A stretch of 64,000 nucleotides of DNA from JAWVFM01 sp963823245 (GCA_963823245.1 CAWGKQ010000010.1:124001-188000), one strand, 5' to 3'. Counted from the stretch's first letter, positions 1 to 9,615 are shown. Numbers and translations are program-made. The notes: a model not told the origin generated them from the letters alone.

Positions 1-824
1 TAGGTCGACTGGGCCGGGTCGCAGGCCGCGACCACGTTGCGATGGAGCGCGATCGCGTCGATGAGGCGCCGGTCGGCCCCGGCGGCTTCCTCGAGCTCGT
101 CGACGAGGACGAAGGGGAACCGCTCGGCGATCGCGGAGCGAACGTCGTGGCGGTCCTCGAGAAGCCGCGCAAGCGCCAGGATCGCGTCGGCTGCGTCAAG
201 CCCGCCGCTCGAGCGAAGGAGGGCATCGTGGCGCTCGTAGAGGTCGGCGAACTCCGCCTCCCGCCGGGCGAGCTCTCGATCCGCCGCATCCGCATCGCCG
301 CGCTCGAGGGCCCGCGCTCGCTCGCGCAGGTCGGACGGCACGAGGCCCTCGCGCTTGACGGTGTCGATCCGCGCCAGAAGGCGCCTCAGGAGACCCGCCG
401 GATTGCCCCGGATCTCGTGCCGACGGAGCGGCAGCTCGTCGAGATGGTCGAGCACGAGCGCGAGCCGATCGGCCCGTCCGAGCATGGGGAAGAACGGGTC
501 GAGCCTCGCCTCGAGCGCGTATTCCGACAGAAGGCGGGCGGCGGCCGCCTCGAAGGTCGTGATCGTGAGCTCCTCGTGCGGGCCCTCGAGCATCTCGTCG
601 ACCCGGTCGCGAAGCCGCGATGCCCCGGCGCGCGTCCGCGTGAGGCACAGCACGCGGTCGGCCGGAACGCCTCGATCCGATAGCGCGATCAGGCGGGCGG
701 CCAGGGCGTCGGTCCGGCCGCTTCCAGCCGGACCGACAACCAGCATCGGCCCCTCGCCGTGCTCCGCAACCCGGCGCTGCTCGGATGTGAGCTCAAACGG
801 CGGAACTGGCCTGCCTTCCTCCAC
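1..824 (-). CDS. UvrD/PcrA-like SF1 helicase, N-terminal part (cut by window edge)
   Basis: About 274 codons are visible, running off the left edge. The N-terminus carries a Q-motif-like TSEQRRVAEHGEG followed by the P-loop VVGPAGSGRTDALAARL, where the invariant Walker A lysine is arginine. Further in are LCLTRTRAGASRLRDRV (motif Ia-like), a helical 1B insert, FPFVLVDELEEA (motif II, DE kept) and VVAACDPAQST at the edge (motif III-like, normally GDxxQ). This order matches superfamily 1A helicases such as UvrD, PcrA or AddA. The family unwinds DNA with ATP, but the changed P-loop and the DELEE in place of DEFQD make this member divergent. The start is GTG at 824, 42 bp from the divergent phosphatase gene. 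The nuclease or second RecA domain would lie outside the window. Confidence 0.8.
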   Translation of the reverse strand, partial: MEEGRPVPPFELTSEQRRVAEHGEGPMLVVGPAGSGRTDALAARLIALSDRGVPADRVLCLTRTRAGASRLRDRVDEMLEGPHEELTITTFEAAAARLLSEYALEARLDPFFPMLGRADRLALVLDHLDELPLRRHEIRGNPAGLLRRLLARIDTVKREGLVPSDLRERARALERGDADAADRELARREAEFADLYERHDALLRSSGGLDAADAILALARLLEDRHDVRSAIAERFPFVLVDELEEAAGADRRLIDAIALHRNVVAACDPAQST

Positions 825-858
825 GCCGCCACAACCTAGCGTCGCCCCCAGTCTCATC

Positions 859-864
859 TAGCCT
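859..864 (+). promoter_or_regulatory. -10-like hexamer TAGCCT for the IMPase gene
   Basis: TAGCCT ends 2 nt before GTG 867 and 8 nt before ATG 873. If it is a -10 box of a leaderless transcript, the spacing favours ATG 873. No Shine-Dalgarno sequence is visible. Confidence 0.4.
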
Positions 865-866
865 GG

Positions 867-1745
867 GTGGCGATGGCCACCGACCCGGCGCAGATCACCG
901 ACGCTCTCGCGGGCGAGCTCGGCGAGCGCTGGCTCGAGGCGTGCCGGCGGATGGTCGACGCGATGCGGGGGGTGCTCGCGGCGGCTCCGGGGATCGCCGA
1001 GCGCACCGTGTACGAGGGCGTGGGCGAGGGCGGCGATCGAACGCTCGAGCTCGATCGGCGCTCCGAGGACATCGTGTTCGCCGAGCTGGACAGCCTTCAC
1101 TCGCTCGGCGTCGACTTCCGCGCCGTCTCGGAGGAACGGGGCGAGGTGGTCTTCGGTTCCGACAGCGGTGTGGTCGTCGTGATCGACCCGATCGACGGGT
1201 CGCTGAACGCGCGGCGGACCATCCCGGCCTTCTGCCTGAGCATCGCCCTCGCCACCGGCTCGACGATGGCCGACGTCGAGCTGGCCTTCGTGCACGACTT
1301 CGGCACCGAGGAGGAGTTCACGGCGCGCCGCGGCGCGGGGGCCCGACTCGGCGACCGCCCGATCGAGGCGCGCGGGCCCGGCTACGGGCTCGAGGTGATC
1401 GGGGTCGAGGCGGCGAAGCCCGAGCGGGTGCTGACGGTCGCCCGAGAGCTCTCCGGGGCGGCGTTCCGACTGCGGTCGGTCGGGTCGATCGCAATAACCG
1501 TCTGCTGGGTGGCGGCGGGGCGGTTCGACGGCATGCTGACCACGCGCCCCTGCCGATCCGTCGACGTCGCCGCCGCCCAGCTCATCGCCAGCGAGGCCGG
1601 CGCCGTCGTCGACCTCCCGCCCGCGGGCCTCGCCGGGGCCGACCTGGGACTCGACGCGCGCTACCACGTCCTCGCCGCCCTGGAGCCCGATGGCCTCGAG
1701 ACCCTCCGCCGCGCGCAGGAAGCCGTCGACGCCGCCTCGAAGTGA
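867..1745 (+). CDS. inositol monophosphatase-family phosphatase
   Basis: 292 residues, normal length for the IMPase/FIG superfamily of Mg-dependent sugar phosphatases. Visible motifs: RTLELDRRSEDIVFAEL (substrate-side helix), VSEERGEVVFG (metal-binding acidic pair), VVVIDPIDGSLNAR (DPxDGS metal-binding core), RSVGSIAITVCWVAAGRFD and CRSVDVAAAQLIASEAG, equivalent to the usual WDxAAG motif with the tryptophan replaced. Substrates in the family include inositol phosphates, fructose-1,6-bisphosphate, histidinol phosphate and PAP; the sequence does not say which. GTG 867 is the longest start; ATG 873 is an alternative. The stop overlaps the next gene's GTG by 4 bp, so the two are probably cotranslated. 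Confidence 0.88.
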   Translation: MAMATDPAQITDALAGELGERWLEACRRMVDAMRGVLAAAPGIAERTVYEGVGEGGDRTLELDRRSEDIVFAELDSLHSLGVDFRAVSEERGEVVFGSDSGVVVVIDPIDGSLNARRTIPAFCLSIALATGSTMADVELAFVHDFGTEEEFTARRGAGARLGDRPIEARGPGYGLEVIGVEAAKPERVLTVARELSGAAFRLRSVGSIAITVCWVAAGRFDGMLTTRPCRSVDVAAAQLIASEAGAVVDLPPAGLAGADLGLDARYHVLAALEPDGLETLRRAQEAVDAASK

Positions 1746-2824
1746 GCGGGCCCGGTGTCGTCGAATGGGCGCTGGCCGAGCGGATCGCGCTCGGCGTCGC
1801 CGGGGAGCCCGACCTCGAGGGTGGACCGGGGAGCGCCTTCGCGCCAGACCGCGTGCGTGAGGCCTGCGAGGAGGCGACGGAGCAGGTTCGCGCCTACACG
1901 ACCCTCGACGGGGCGGGCGTGCCGCAAGGCGAGTGCGTCGGGCGCGCCGAGTGGGCGCGCAGCGCTCTGCGGACGATGCGGGAGCTTTCGGCCCCGATCG
2001 AGGAGCGCCTGGCCTCGGGGATCGACCTTCCGGGCCCGCTCGGCGGTGCCGCGCGGCGAGTGGCCGGCGCTGCCGCGGGAGCCGAGGCGGGCGGCGCGGT
2101 GGGCCTCGGGGCGCGGCGCGTGCTCGGCCAGTTCGACGTCGCCCTCGGCCCGACCGAGCGCCCTCCGCGGCTGCTTTTCGTGGGTCCGAACCTGGCTGGA
2201 GCACACGCGGAGCTGGGGGGTGACGCCGGAGCCTTCGTGAGCTGGATCGCGACCCACGAGGTCACCCACGCGGTCCAGTTCACCGCGACGCCCTGGCTCC
2301 GCGACCACCTTCGCGGCGAGCTCAAGAGCCTGCTCGACGCGGCCGCGGAGGGACTCGGCGGCGCGGAGATCGCCGCGCTCGCGCGCAAGCTGCTCACCAC
2401 CGATCCGCGGCGGACGTTGCGCGGCCTGCTTCAAGGCGAGCTCGCAACCGCGCTGGCGGGCCCGTCTCAGAGGGACCGGCTCGAGCGCCTGCAGGCGGCG
2501 ATGACGGCGGTCGAGGGCTACGCGGAGCACGTCATGGACGCGGCGGACCCCGCGCGCCTCCAGGAGCGCGCCCGCCTTCGCGCGCGGCTCGAGGAGCGGC
2601 GCCGGTCCCGCGGTGGCCTCGGCGAGGCCGTCGTGCGCCTGCTCGGCCTCGAGCTCAAGCTCCGCCAGTATCGCGTCGGCAAGGAGTTCTGCGACGCCGT
2701 CGTCGCGGAGGGCGGGATCCAGCTTCTCAACCGCATTTGGGCCTCGCCCGAGGCCCTCCCCACCGCCGCTGAGCTGTCGACGCCGTCGCGATGGCTCGAG
2801 CGCACCGCGGCTGCCGTCGCCTGA
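1742..2824 (+). CDS. DUF2342 / F420-biosynthesis-associated zinc metalloprotease-like protein
   Basis: 360 residues from GTG 1742, which overlaps the preceding stop (GTGA). The central motif WIATHEVTHAVQF is a gluzincin-type HExxH, and the alanine- and arginine-rich helical remainder fits the actinobacterial DUF2342 family (putative hydrolase / coenzyme F420 biosynthesis-associated protein). A possible distal metal ligand lies in AMTAVEGYAEHVMD (glutamate after AV). Family function is not well established; peptidase activity is inferred from the metal-binding motif only. Coupling to an IMPase-family gene suggests shared expression, not a known pathway. Confidence 0.8.
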   Translation: MSGPGVVEWALAERIALGVAGEPDLEGGPGSAFAPDRVREACEEATEQVRAYTTLDGAGVPQGECVGRAEWARSALRTMRELSAPIEERLASGIDLPGPLGGAARRVAGAAAGAEAGGAVGLGARRVLGQFDVALGPTERPPRLLFVGPNLAGAHAELGGDAGAFVSWIATHEVTHAVQFTATPWLRDHLRGELKSLLDAAAEGLGGAEIAALARKLLTTDPRRTLRGLLQGELATALAGPSQRDRLERLQAAMTAVEGYAEHVMDAADPARLQERARLRARLEERRRSRGGLGEAVVRLLGLELKLRQYRVGKEFCDAVVAEGGIQLLNRIWASPEALPTAAELSTPSRWLERTAAAVA

Positions 2825-2870
2825 GCGTACGCCCGCCAGGTCGGTTCGGCGTAACCGCAGGCCGCGGATG

Positions 2871-2894
2871 GGTTACAAACAGACGTTCGGGTAC
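2871..2894 (+). promoter_or_regulatory. SigB/SigF-type stress promoter
   Basis: GGTT (2871-2874), 14 nt, then GGGTAC (2889-2894) matches the actinobacterial SigB-like consensus GNNT-N14-16-GGGTAY exactly. It lies 74 bp upstream of the ATG at 2968, leaving a leader of roughly 65 nt. Transcription start not determined. Confidence 0.55.
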
Positions 2895-2967
2895 TATGGC
2901 CCGGACATCCTTAGAGGTAAGGACATTAGTTCTAAAGAAGCCAACCCAAACAGGGGGTTACGAGCAG

Positions 2968-3447
2968 ATGCCAGCCAACGGCAGCAAGACCACGAAGACG
3001 GCCAGTCAGAGCACCACGACGACGGGCAGTCAGAGCACTACGAAGACGGGCGCCAAGACCACCGGCGCCGCGTCCGACAACACCGCCACCTACGTTCGCC
3101 AGACGGCCGAGCGCACGGTCGACGTCCCCGTCGGGGCCGTTCTGACCGTCGCCGACCGCGTCAACGACGTCGTCGAGCCCTGGACCTCGCGGACGACCGC
3201 CGAGCGGGAGCTCAAGAGCATCCGCAGCCAGGTCACGCGCGAGTTCAACAAGCTCGAGCGTCGGGGCACGAGCGCCCGTCGCAAGGCGACGCAGCGCGCC
3301 CGGACGACCCGCAACCGGTTCCGCCGCGACCTCACCCAGCGCCGGCGCCAGGTTGAGCGCACGCTGAAGCGCAACCGCACCGAGGTCGAGAAGCGCGTCC
3401 GCAAGGCGCAGAACACCGTCCAGGACCGCGTCTCGACGCTGGTCTAA
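2968..3447 (+). CDS. small basic Thr/Lys/Arg-rich protein (phasin/HBHA-like)
   Basis: 159 residues. The first 45 residues are a low-complexity Thr/Ser/Lys tail with imperfect repeats (SQSTTTTG, SQSTTKTG). A helix around VPVGAVLTVADRVNDVVEPW follows, then a very basic, heptad-like helix rich in Arg and Lys (KLERRGTSARRKATQRARTT onward) to the C-terminus. The composition resembles heparin-binding hemagglutinin/phasin-type or histone-like actinobacterial proteins; no catalytic motif is seen. Start chosen at ATG 2968 because GGGGG lies about 10 nt upstream; longer upstream frames lack support. A SigB-like promoter precedes it and a strong terminator follows, so it is probably a monocistronic, stress-inducible gene. 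Confidence 0.6.
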   Translation: MPANGSKTTKTASQSTTTTGSQSTTKTGAKTTGAASDNTATYVRQTAERTVDVPVGAVLTVADRVNDVVEPWTSRTTAERELKSIRSQVTREFNKLERRGTSARRKATQRARTTRNRFRRDLTQRRRQVERTLKRNRTEVEKRVRKAQNTVQDRVSTLV

Positions 3448-3564
3448 GGACACTCGGCCTGCCTCGGCGGGCCATGGCTTAGCCCGGGACGCGCCGCGCG
3501 AGGTTGCCGGCGCCCCGGTGGGATCTGTCCGCCACGCGGGCAGAAACAGCAACCTCTCCTCCCC

Positions 3565-3597
3565 GATCGACCCGCCCTCGAGGCGGGTCGATCTTTT
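3565..3597 (+). terminator. Rho-independent terminator of the basic-protein gene
   Basis: Perfect 12-bp stem GATCGACCCGCC / GGCGGGTCGATC with a 5-nt loop, followed by TTTT. Confidence 0.85.
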
Positions 3598-3659
3598 CCC
3601 GGCTAGGCGTCGCCCGAGGCGGCAGCGGGCAGCGTGGCTCGCTCTGCTTCAATGGGTCC

Positions 3660-4811
3660 GTGCCCGACCCCACGCAGGAACAGGTAACCGAGGCCCTTCG
3701 CGCCGTCATCGACCCTGAGCTTCGCCGTTCGATCGTCGAGCTCGGGATGGTCCGGTCGATCGAGATCGGCGGCGATGGCGGCGTCGATGTCGTCGTCTCC
3801 CTGACGACGCCCGGCTGCCCGATCCGCTCTCATTTCCAGACGGCGGTGGTCGAGACGGTCAGCTCCCTCGAGGGTGTCTCGCGGGTGGGCGTCGCCTTCG
3901 ACGTGCTCTCGGACGACGAGAAGGGAGCCCTTCAGCGGTCGCTCGGGCGCAACGGGCTTCCCGAGGGGGCGCTGGCCCAGGTCAAGAACGTGATCTGCGT
4001 GGCCTCCGGCAAGGGCGGAGTCGGCAAGTCGACCCTGACGGCCAACCTCGCGGCGGCGCTCGCGGCCGAGGGTCGCTCGGCCGGGGTGCTCGACGCCGAC
4101 GTCTACGGCTACTCGATCCCGAGGATGCTCGGCACGAACGGGCGGCCAGACGTCAACGGCGAGCGCAAGATCATCCCCCTCGACGGGCCGGGCGGCGTGA
4201 AGGTGATGTCGATCGGCTTCTTCGTCGAGCCCGACGCCGCCGTGGTCTGGCGCGGTCCGATGCTCCACAAGGCGATCCAGCAGTTCCTCGAGGACGTCGC
4301 GTGGGGGGAGCTCGAGTACCTCCTGCTCGACCTGCCGCCCGGCACCGGCGACGTCTCGATGACGCTCGCCCAGTTGCTCCCGCAGGCGAAGGTCGCGATC
4401 GTCACGACGCCTCAACCCGCGGCTCAGGCGGTCGCCGCTCGCGCGGCCGAGATGGCCGCCAAGGTCGACCTCGAGGTCCTCGGCGTGATCGAGAACATGT
4501 CCGGCTTCACAACCCCCGACGGCCAGCGCTTCACGATCTTCGGTGAGGGCGGCGGCCAGCTGCTTGCCGACGACCTCGACGTGCCGCTGCTGGGCAAGGT
4601 GCCGCTGTCGGAGGACCTTCGTGCCCACGCCGACGCCGGGACGCCGCTCGTGCTCGCGGAGCCCGACGCGCCCGCTGCGCAGGCGATCCGCGCCGCCGCG
4701 CGCGGCATCGTCGCCGCGACACCTCAGGAGCTTCCGGTCATGCAGGCCGTGCCCGCCGCGGCGCCCGCCGCGGCGGCGGTCAGCGGGACCGAGCTCCCGA
4801 TGGCGGGCTAG
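3660..4811 (+). CDS. mrp: Mrp/NBP35-family Fe-S cluster carrier ATPase
   Basis: 383 residues from GTG 3660 (VPDPTQEQVTEALRAVIDPE). An N-terminal MIP18/DUF59 domain (about residues 1-85, with TTPGCPIRSHF holding the family cysteine) precedes the ParA-like domain with deviant Walker A CVASGKGGVGKSTLTANLAA, then VLDADVYGYSIPRML and LLLDLPPGTGDVSMTLAQ (Walker B). The family carries Fe-S clusters to apoproteins in the cytoplasm. The CxxC that bridges the cluster in classical Mrp/ApbC is absent here (MSGFTTPDGQRFTIFGEGG), as in mycobacterial Mrp. The Ala/Pro-rich C-terminal tail overlaps the 3' end of the convergent SRPBCC gene by 32 bp. A ferredoxin gene lies nearby. Confidence 0.9.
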   Translation: MPDPTQEQVTEALRAVIDPELRRSIVELGMVRSIEIGGDGGVDVVVSLTTPGCPIRSHFQTAVVETVSSLEGVSRVGVAFDVLSDDEKGALQRSLGRNGLPEGALAQVKNVICVASGKGGVGKSTLTANLAAALAAEGRSAGVLDADVYGYSIPRMLGTNGRPDVNGERKIIPLDGPGGVKVMSIGFFVEPDAAVVWRGPMLHKAIQQFLEDVAWGELEYLLLDLPPGTGDVSMTLAQLLPQAKVAIVTTPQPAAQAVAARAAEMAAKVDLEVLGVIENMSGFTTPDGQRFTIFGEGGGQLLADDLDVPLLGKVPLSEDLRAHADAGTPLVLAEPDAPAAQAIRAAARGIVAATPQELPVMQAVPAAAPAAAAVSGTELPMAG

Positions 4812-5235
4812 CGCGCTCCGCTGCCTCTCGCAGCCCGCCGATCGCCTCGTCCAGCCAGCTGCGGAAGAAGCGGCGGCCTCCGGCCGCGTCCATGACCCTG
4901 TCGCGGCGGCGCACAGGGTCCATGCCGAACTCGGCGTGGACGAAGGTGCCGCCCTGAGCATCGGTGAGCTGCCAGTGAACGAACATCCCGCTGACCGTGC
5001 AATGCATGCGGATCTCGTGAAGGTCGTCGAGCTCGTCGATGAGCATCCTCGGCTCGTCGTGCCCGATGATCGGGTGATGGGTGACCATCACGAATCGGCC
5101 ACCCTCCTCGTAGCGCTCCCCCTGGATCTCGAGGACCCGGGGGAACCATTCCGGGTAGCGCCGCGGGTCGCCTACGAGCTCCCACACGGTCGAGACCGGC
5201 GCGTCGAACTGGGCATCCTCGACGACGGCGGACAC
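4780..5235 (-). CDS. SRPBCC (START-like) ligand-binding protein
   Basis: 151 residues. The N-terminus DAQFDAPVSTVWELVGDPRR with YPEWFPRVLEIQGE is the typical first strand and helix of polyketide cyclase/dehydrase-type SRPBCC folds, followed by alternating beta strands (GRFVMVTHHPIIG, EIRMHCTVSGMFVHWQL) and a C-terminal helix (FFRSWLDEAIGGLREAAE). The fold binds hydrophobic ligands in a deep pocket; no ligand can be named. Its 3' end overlaps mrp by 32 bp in convergent orientation. The fdxA gene lies upstream on the same strand with a 32-bp gap on the far side. Confidence 0.75.
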   Translation of the reverse strand: MSAVVEDAQFDAPVSTVWELVGDPRRYPEWFPRVLEIQGERYEEGGRFVMVTHHPIIGHDEPRMLIDELDDLHEIRMHCTVSGMFVHWQLTDAQGGTFVHAEFGMDPVRRRDRVMDAAGGRRFFRSWLDEAIGGLREAAERASPPSGARSR

Positions 5236-5267
5236 GTCGCGACCCTACCGCCCCCCGGCGGCCGCGG

Positions 5268-5531
5268 CTAGGCGTTTGAGTAGTACTGAGCGTTGATCTC
5301 GGTGTACTTGGACCACTCCTCGGGGAGCTGGTCCTCGGCGAAGCAGGCGTCGACCGGGCACGCCTCGACGCACGCGTCGCAGTCGATGCACTCGTCGGGA
5401 TCGATGTAGAGCTGCTCGACGCCCTCGTAATCGGCCTCGTCGGGCGTGGGATGGATGCAGTCGACCGGGCACACCTCGACACACGAGTTGTCCTTCTGGC
5501 CGATACACGGCTCGGCGATGACGTAAGCCAC
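5268..5531 (-). CDS. fdxA: seven-iron ferredoxin
   Basis: 87 residues from GTG 5531, preceded by GAAAGGGAG as ribosome-binding site; this gives the usual actinobacterial FdxA start VAYVIAEPCIG. Two cysteine clusters are visible: CIGQKDNSCVEVCPVDCI and CIDCDACVEACPVDACF, together holding one [3Fe-4S] and one [4Fe-4S] cluster as in FdxA of mycobacteria and Streptomyces. The acidic C-terminus (EDQLPEEWSKYTEINAQYY) is also typical. The protein is a soluble electron carrier, often serving cytochromes P450 and redox enzymes; partners are not shown here. Confidence 0.93.
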   Translation of the reverse strand: MAYVIAEPCIGQKDNSCVEVCPVDCIHPTPDEADYEGVEQLYIDPDECIDCDACVEACPVDACFAEDQLPEEWSKYTEINAQYYSNA

Positions 5532-5630
5532 CCTGGCTCCCTTTCTTGCTTCTCGTTCGCTCTCTTCGTGCCCGCCCCGAGCCACCTGGCCCCGCGCGGA
5601 GCGGACATTCTAGGCAAGAGTGAGCCGGGC

Positions 5631-5636
5631 TAGAGT
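5631..5636 (+). promoter_or_regulatory. -10-like hexamer TAGAGT, leaderless start
   Basis: TAGAGT ends 7 nt before GTG 5644, with no Shine-Dalgarno between. Fits the leaderless pattern seen elsewhere in this window. Confidence 0.4.
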
Positions 5637-5643
5637 CCGCGGC

Positions 5644-6523
5644 GTGATCCTCCTGACTGGAGCGACGGGAACGGTGGGCGGGGCGCTCCTGCCGCGACTG
5701 CTCGAATCCGGGGAGCCGGTGCGCGCCCTTGTCCGCGACCCGCGGCGACTCGGCCGGCACCGCGTCGAGGTGCAGCTCGCCCTGGGCGACCTGGCCCGGC
5801 TCGGCGACACGCGGCTGCGCCGCCAGGCGCTGCGCGGCGTCGACACCGTGATCCACCTTGCTGCCGCGATCAGGGACCAGCCCGGCGCTCCGGTCGAGGA
5901 GGTGACGGGCCTCGCCACGGCGCGGCTCCTGCGGGCCGCCGAGCAGGCCGGGGTCGAGCGCTTCCTCTTCTTCTCGGCGATCGGAGCGACGCCGTTCCAG
6001 CGCACGCGGTTCTTCCGCGCCAAGGCGCTTGCGGAGGAGGCCGTCGAGGCTTCGCCGCTCGCGACCACCGTGTTCGCCCCATCGATCGTCTACGACCGCG
6101 ACGACCCCTGGGTGACGACCATGAGGCGCCTGGCGCTCCTACCGCTCCTGCCGGTCTCCGGGTCCGGCCGGGCGGCCTTCCAGCCGATCTGGGCGGGGGA
6201 CGTCGCGGCGGCCGTGATGGGCGCCCTCGACCGCAAGACCACGGGGCGCCTGGAGGTCGCCGGCCCCGAGACCCTCACCTACAACCAGATCGCGCAAGTG
6301 ATCGCGACGGCGAGCGGCCGGCCTCGACGCCTCGTGCATGTGCCGCTCAACATCGTCCGCCTGACCCTGCGGGGGATGAGGCGGGTCTTCGGCGACGCCG
6401 TCTTCGCCACGTGGGAGGAGGCCGAGCTTCTGGAGGTGCCGATGGTGAGCGAGCGGGGGACGGCGGATGCTCGAGTCGCTCGGGGTGGCACCGAGATCAA
6501 TGAAAGAGGTGCTGGGCGGTTGA
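5644..6523 (+). CDS. NmrA/NDUFA9-type NAD(P)-binding oxidoreductase, 3' frameshift
   Basis: Atypical short-chain dehydrogenase of the complex-I NDUFA9/NmrA group, about 292 residues. Visible: VILLTGATGTVGGALLPRLL (GxxGxxG NAD(P) site), LVRDPRRLGRHRVE, DTVIHLAAAIRD, FLFFSAIGATPFQRTRFFRAK and the C-terminal helix region RLVHVPLNIVRLTLRGMRR. Homologues in this group usually bind NAD(P) and may act on quinones or membrane lipids. Near 6472 one extra C shifts the frame: removing it restores ERGTADAESLGVAPRSM and KEVLGG with a stop at 6521-6523, the normal family ending. Uncorrected, the frame runs on through the adjacent palindromic repeat to 6594. Start GTG 5644 follows the TAGAGT box. Confidence 0.82.
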
Positions 6524-6528
6524 TCAGC

Positions 6529-6572
6529 GTTTGGGGATCTATCCGCCCTATAGCCCGGGTGAATCCCCAAAC
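6529..6572 (+). repeat. 44-nt palindromic element, copy 1
   Basis: Arms GTTTGGGGAT / ATCCCCAAAC (10 bp perfect) enclose a 24-nt imperfectly symmetrical core around CTATAG. It lies 5 nt after the corrected stop of the NmrA-type gene and between convergent genes (groEL on the other side). In reverse orientation it matches copy 2 at 37 of 44 positions. Confidence 0.85.
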
Positions 6573-6598
6573 CCGCCCGGACCCGACCCCCTAAGTGC

Positions 6599-6624
6599 TG
6601 GGGCCCGGCATATGCCGGGCCCCA
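6599..6624. terminator. perfect 26-nt palindrome at the groEL 3' side
   Basis: TGGGGCCCGGCATA / TATGCCGGGCCCCA is perfectly self-complementary, followed on the + strand by AAAAA. It sits between convergent genes, 26 bp past the groEL stop. There is no U tract in the groEL direction, so it is either a bidirectional hairpin barrier or a non-canonical terminator. Confidence 0.55.
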
Positions 6625-6649
6625 AAAAACACTCGCCTGTTGAGGCGAA

Positions 6650-8285
<1,636 letters not shown>

Positions 8286-8318
8286 TTCTTTCCTTCCTCC
8301 TTCTTAAGTCTTCGGGCC

Positions 8319-8603
8319 TCAGACGACCTTGGCCAGTACGTCGGACTCGCGGAGGACGAGCACGTCCTCGCCGTCGACCTTGATCTCGGTGCCGCCGTAC
8401 TTCGAGTAGAGGACCTCGTCGCCCTCCGACACGTCGAGCGGCCGGCGCTCGCCGTCCTCGAAGGCGCCGTCGCCGACGGCGATGACCTTGCCCTTCTGGG
8501 GCTTCTCCTTGGCGGTGTCGGGGAGCAGGATCCCGCTTGCGGTCGTCTCCTCCTCCTCGATGGCCTGGACGATCAGTCGATCGCCAAGCGGCTTCAGGGG
8601 CAT
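8319..8603 (-). CDS. groES: co-chaperonin GroES (Hsp10)
   Basis: 94 residues, full length. Conserved features: PLGDRLIVQAIEEEETTASG with the mobile loop ASGILLPDTAKEKPQKGKV, followed by DEVLYSKYGGTEIKVDGEDV and VLRESDVLAKV. It caps the GroEL ring during ATP-dependent folding in the cytoplasm. A strong ribosome-binding site (ACGGAGGTAGCAA) precedes the ATG. First gene of the groES-groEL operon, with a CIRCE element about 40 bp upstream. Confidence 0.97.
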   Translation of the reverse strand: MPLKPLGDRLIVQAIEEEETTASGILLPDTAKEKPQKGKVIAVGDGAFEDGERRPLDVSEGDEVLYSKYGGTEIKVDGEDVLVLRESDVLAKVV

Positions 8604-8643
8604 TTGCTACCTCCGTTTTGACTTCAAAGTGCTTGCAGCGGCC

Positions 8644-8668
8644 TGGCACTCTATAGGTCAGAGTGCCA
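8644..8668 (-). promoter_or_regulatory. CIRCE operator (HrcA binding site)
   Basis: TGGCACTC - 9 nt - GAGTGCCA, a perfect 8-bp inverted repeat with the canonical 9-nt spacer (consensus TTAGCACTC-N9-GAGTGCTAA). It predicts HrcA repression of groES-groEL with heat-shock induction. hrcA itself is not in the window. Confidence 0.9.
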
Positions 8669-8706
8669 ACGCCGCACAGTGTAGCGGCGACGCTCCGGCG
8701 TACGGC

Positions 8707-9181
8707 CTAGCTGGAGGCGAGAAGGCGGCAGCCGAGGAGGCGGGCGAGCCCGGTGCCGCCCTGGCCCATCACCCAGTCGTGGTTCCAGGCGAAGGCGGGC
8801 CGAAGCAGTGGGGCCAGCGCGTTCATCCACCGCTTGTTCGTGGCGACGTTCCACTCGTAGACCGCGGCCGTTGCGCCGGCCTCCTCGAACAGGCGCCACC
8901 GGCCGATGCCCTGGAGCTCGCCGAAGGCCTCGCCCTCGAGCAGGTGCGGACGCTCGACCCGCATGGTGCGCATGTCGAACTCCAGCTCGTAGGGGAGCTT
9001 CGAGCGCCACGTGTAGCGCGAGAGCTTGCCGAGCCCGTCCTCGGCGCCCGGCTCCAACTCGACCACGCGCTCAGCCCCCCGCCACCACTCCGGCCAGCGC
9101 TCGGCGTCCCAGATCGCCTCCCAGACGCGCTCACGTGGCGCGTCGAGCACCCACGTGGTCAGGAACTCGTACGCCGGCCAC
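8707..9181 (-). CDS. SRPBCC/polyketide cyclase-like protein, indel at the start
   Basis: About 157 residues: YEFLTTWVLDAPRERVWEAI with WPEWWRGAERVVELEPG opens a START-like fold, followed by strands SRYTWRSKLPYELEFDMRTM, WRLFEEAGATAAVYEWNV and a C-terminal helix (NHDWVMGQGGTGLARLLG). No in-frame ATG or GTG begins the domain. GTG 9181 lies one base out of frame; dropping one G near 9176 gives MAAYEFLTTW, a natural start 11 bp after the stop of the upstream ASCH gene. The ligand is unknown. Last gene of a co-directional minus-strand run. Confidence 0.7.
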
Positions 9182-9191
9182 GGCTCGCGGC

Positions 9192-9596
9192 TCAGTTGCG
9201 CCGGGGCGTCTCGCCGTTGCCGAACTGCGAGGGGGGCGATTCGACGATCTGCGAGAACCGGATCACGGTGACGGTGTCGTCGTCGGCGATCTCGCGCCCG
9301 TAGATCTGAGCGAGGAAGGACTTCGCCTCCTCGAGGCGGCGGAACTCGGGGTTGTCGTGCTCGATGTCGCGCGGCGAGAGCTCCTTCGCCCGCTTCACCT
9401 CGACGTCGTCGATCACGGCGGAGAAGATCTTCTCGCGCGGCGAGTGCTGGTAGCCCACCGTGACCCAAACCACCTGGCCGCGCTGGTACTTGCGCGACTT
9501 GTCCCCGAGGCGGATCGTCGCCGTCTTGCGCGCCCGCTTGAGCTGGTCGATGAACGCCGGCGAGAAGAAGTTGAGGGCGAGGAGTCCGCCGGTCAT
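9192..9596 (-). CDS. ASCH/PUA-like domain protein
   Basis: 134 residues. ARKTATIRLGDKSRKYQRGQ is the ASCH signature (substrate or RNA-binding loop), followed by VVWVTVGYQHSPREKIFSAV and a C-terminal beta segment (DDDTVTVIRFSQIV). ASCH domains are PUA-related folds linked to RNA binding or to N4-acetylcytidine amidohydrolase activity; which applies here cannot be told. It lies 19 bp downstream of pcm and 10 bp upstream of the SRPBCC gene, probably in one transcript. Confidence 0.72.
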   Translation of the reverse strand: MTGGLLALNFFSPAFIDQLKRARKTATIRLGDKSRKYQRGQVVWVTVGYQHSPREKIFSAVIDDVEVKRAKELSPRDIEHDNPEFRRLEEAKSFLAQIYGREIADDDTVTVIRFSQIVESPPSQFGNGETPRRN

Positions 9597-9615
9597 CGGG
9601 TCATCGGCGCCTACT

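Noticed and set aside
941..2824. 627-codon frame spanning the IMPase and DUF2342 genes
   Set aside because: Only the part from GTG 1742 is real; the first 267 codons are out of frame with the phosphatase.
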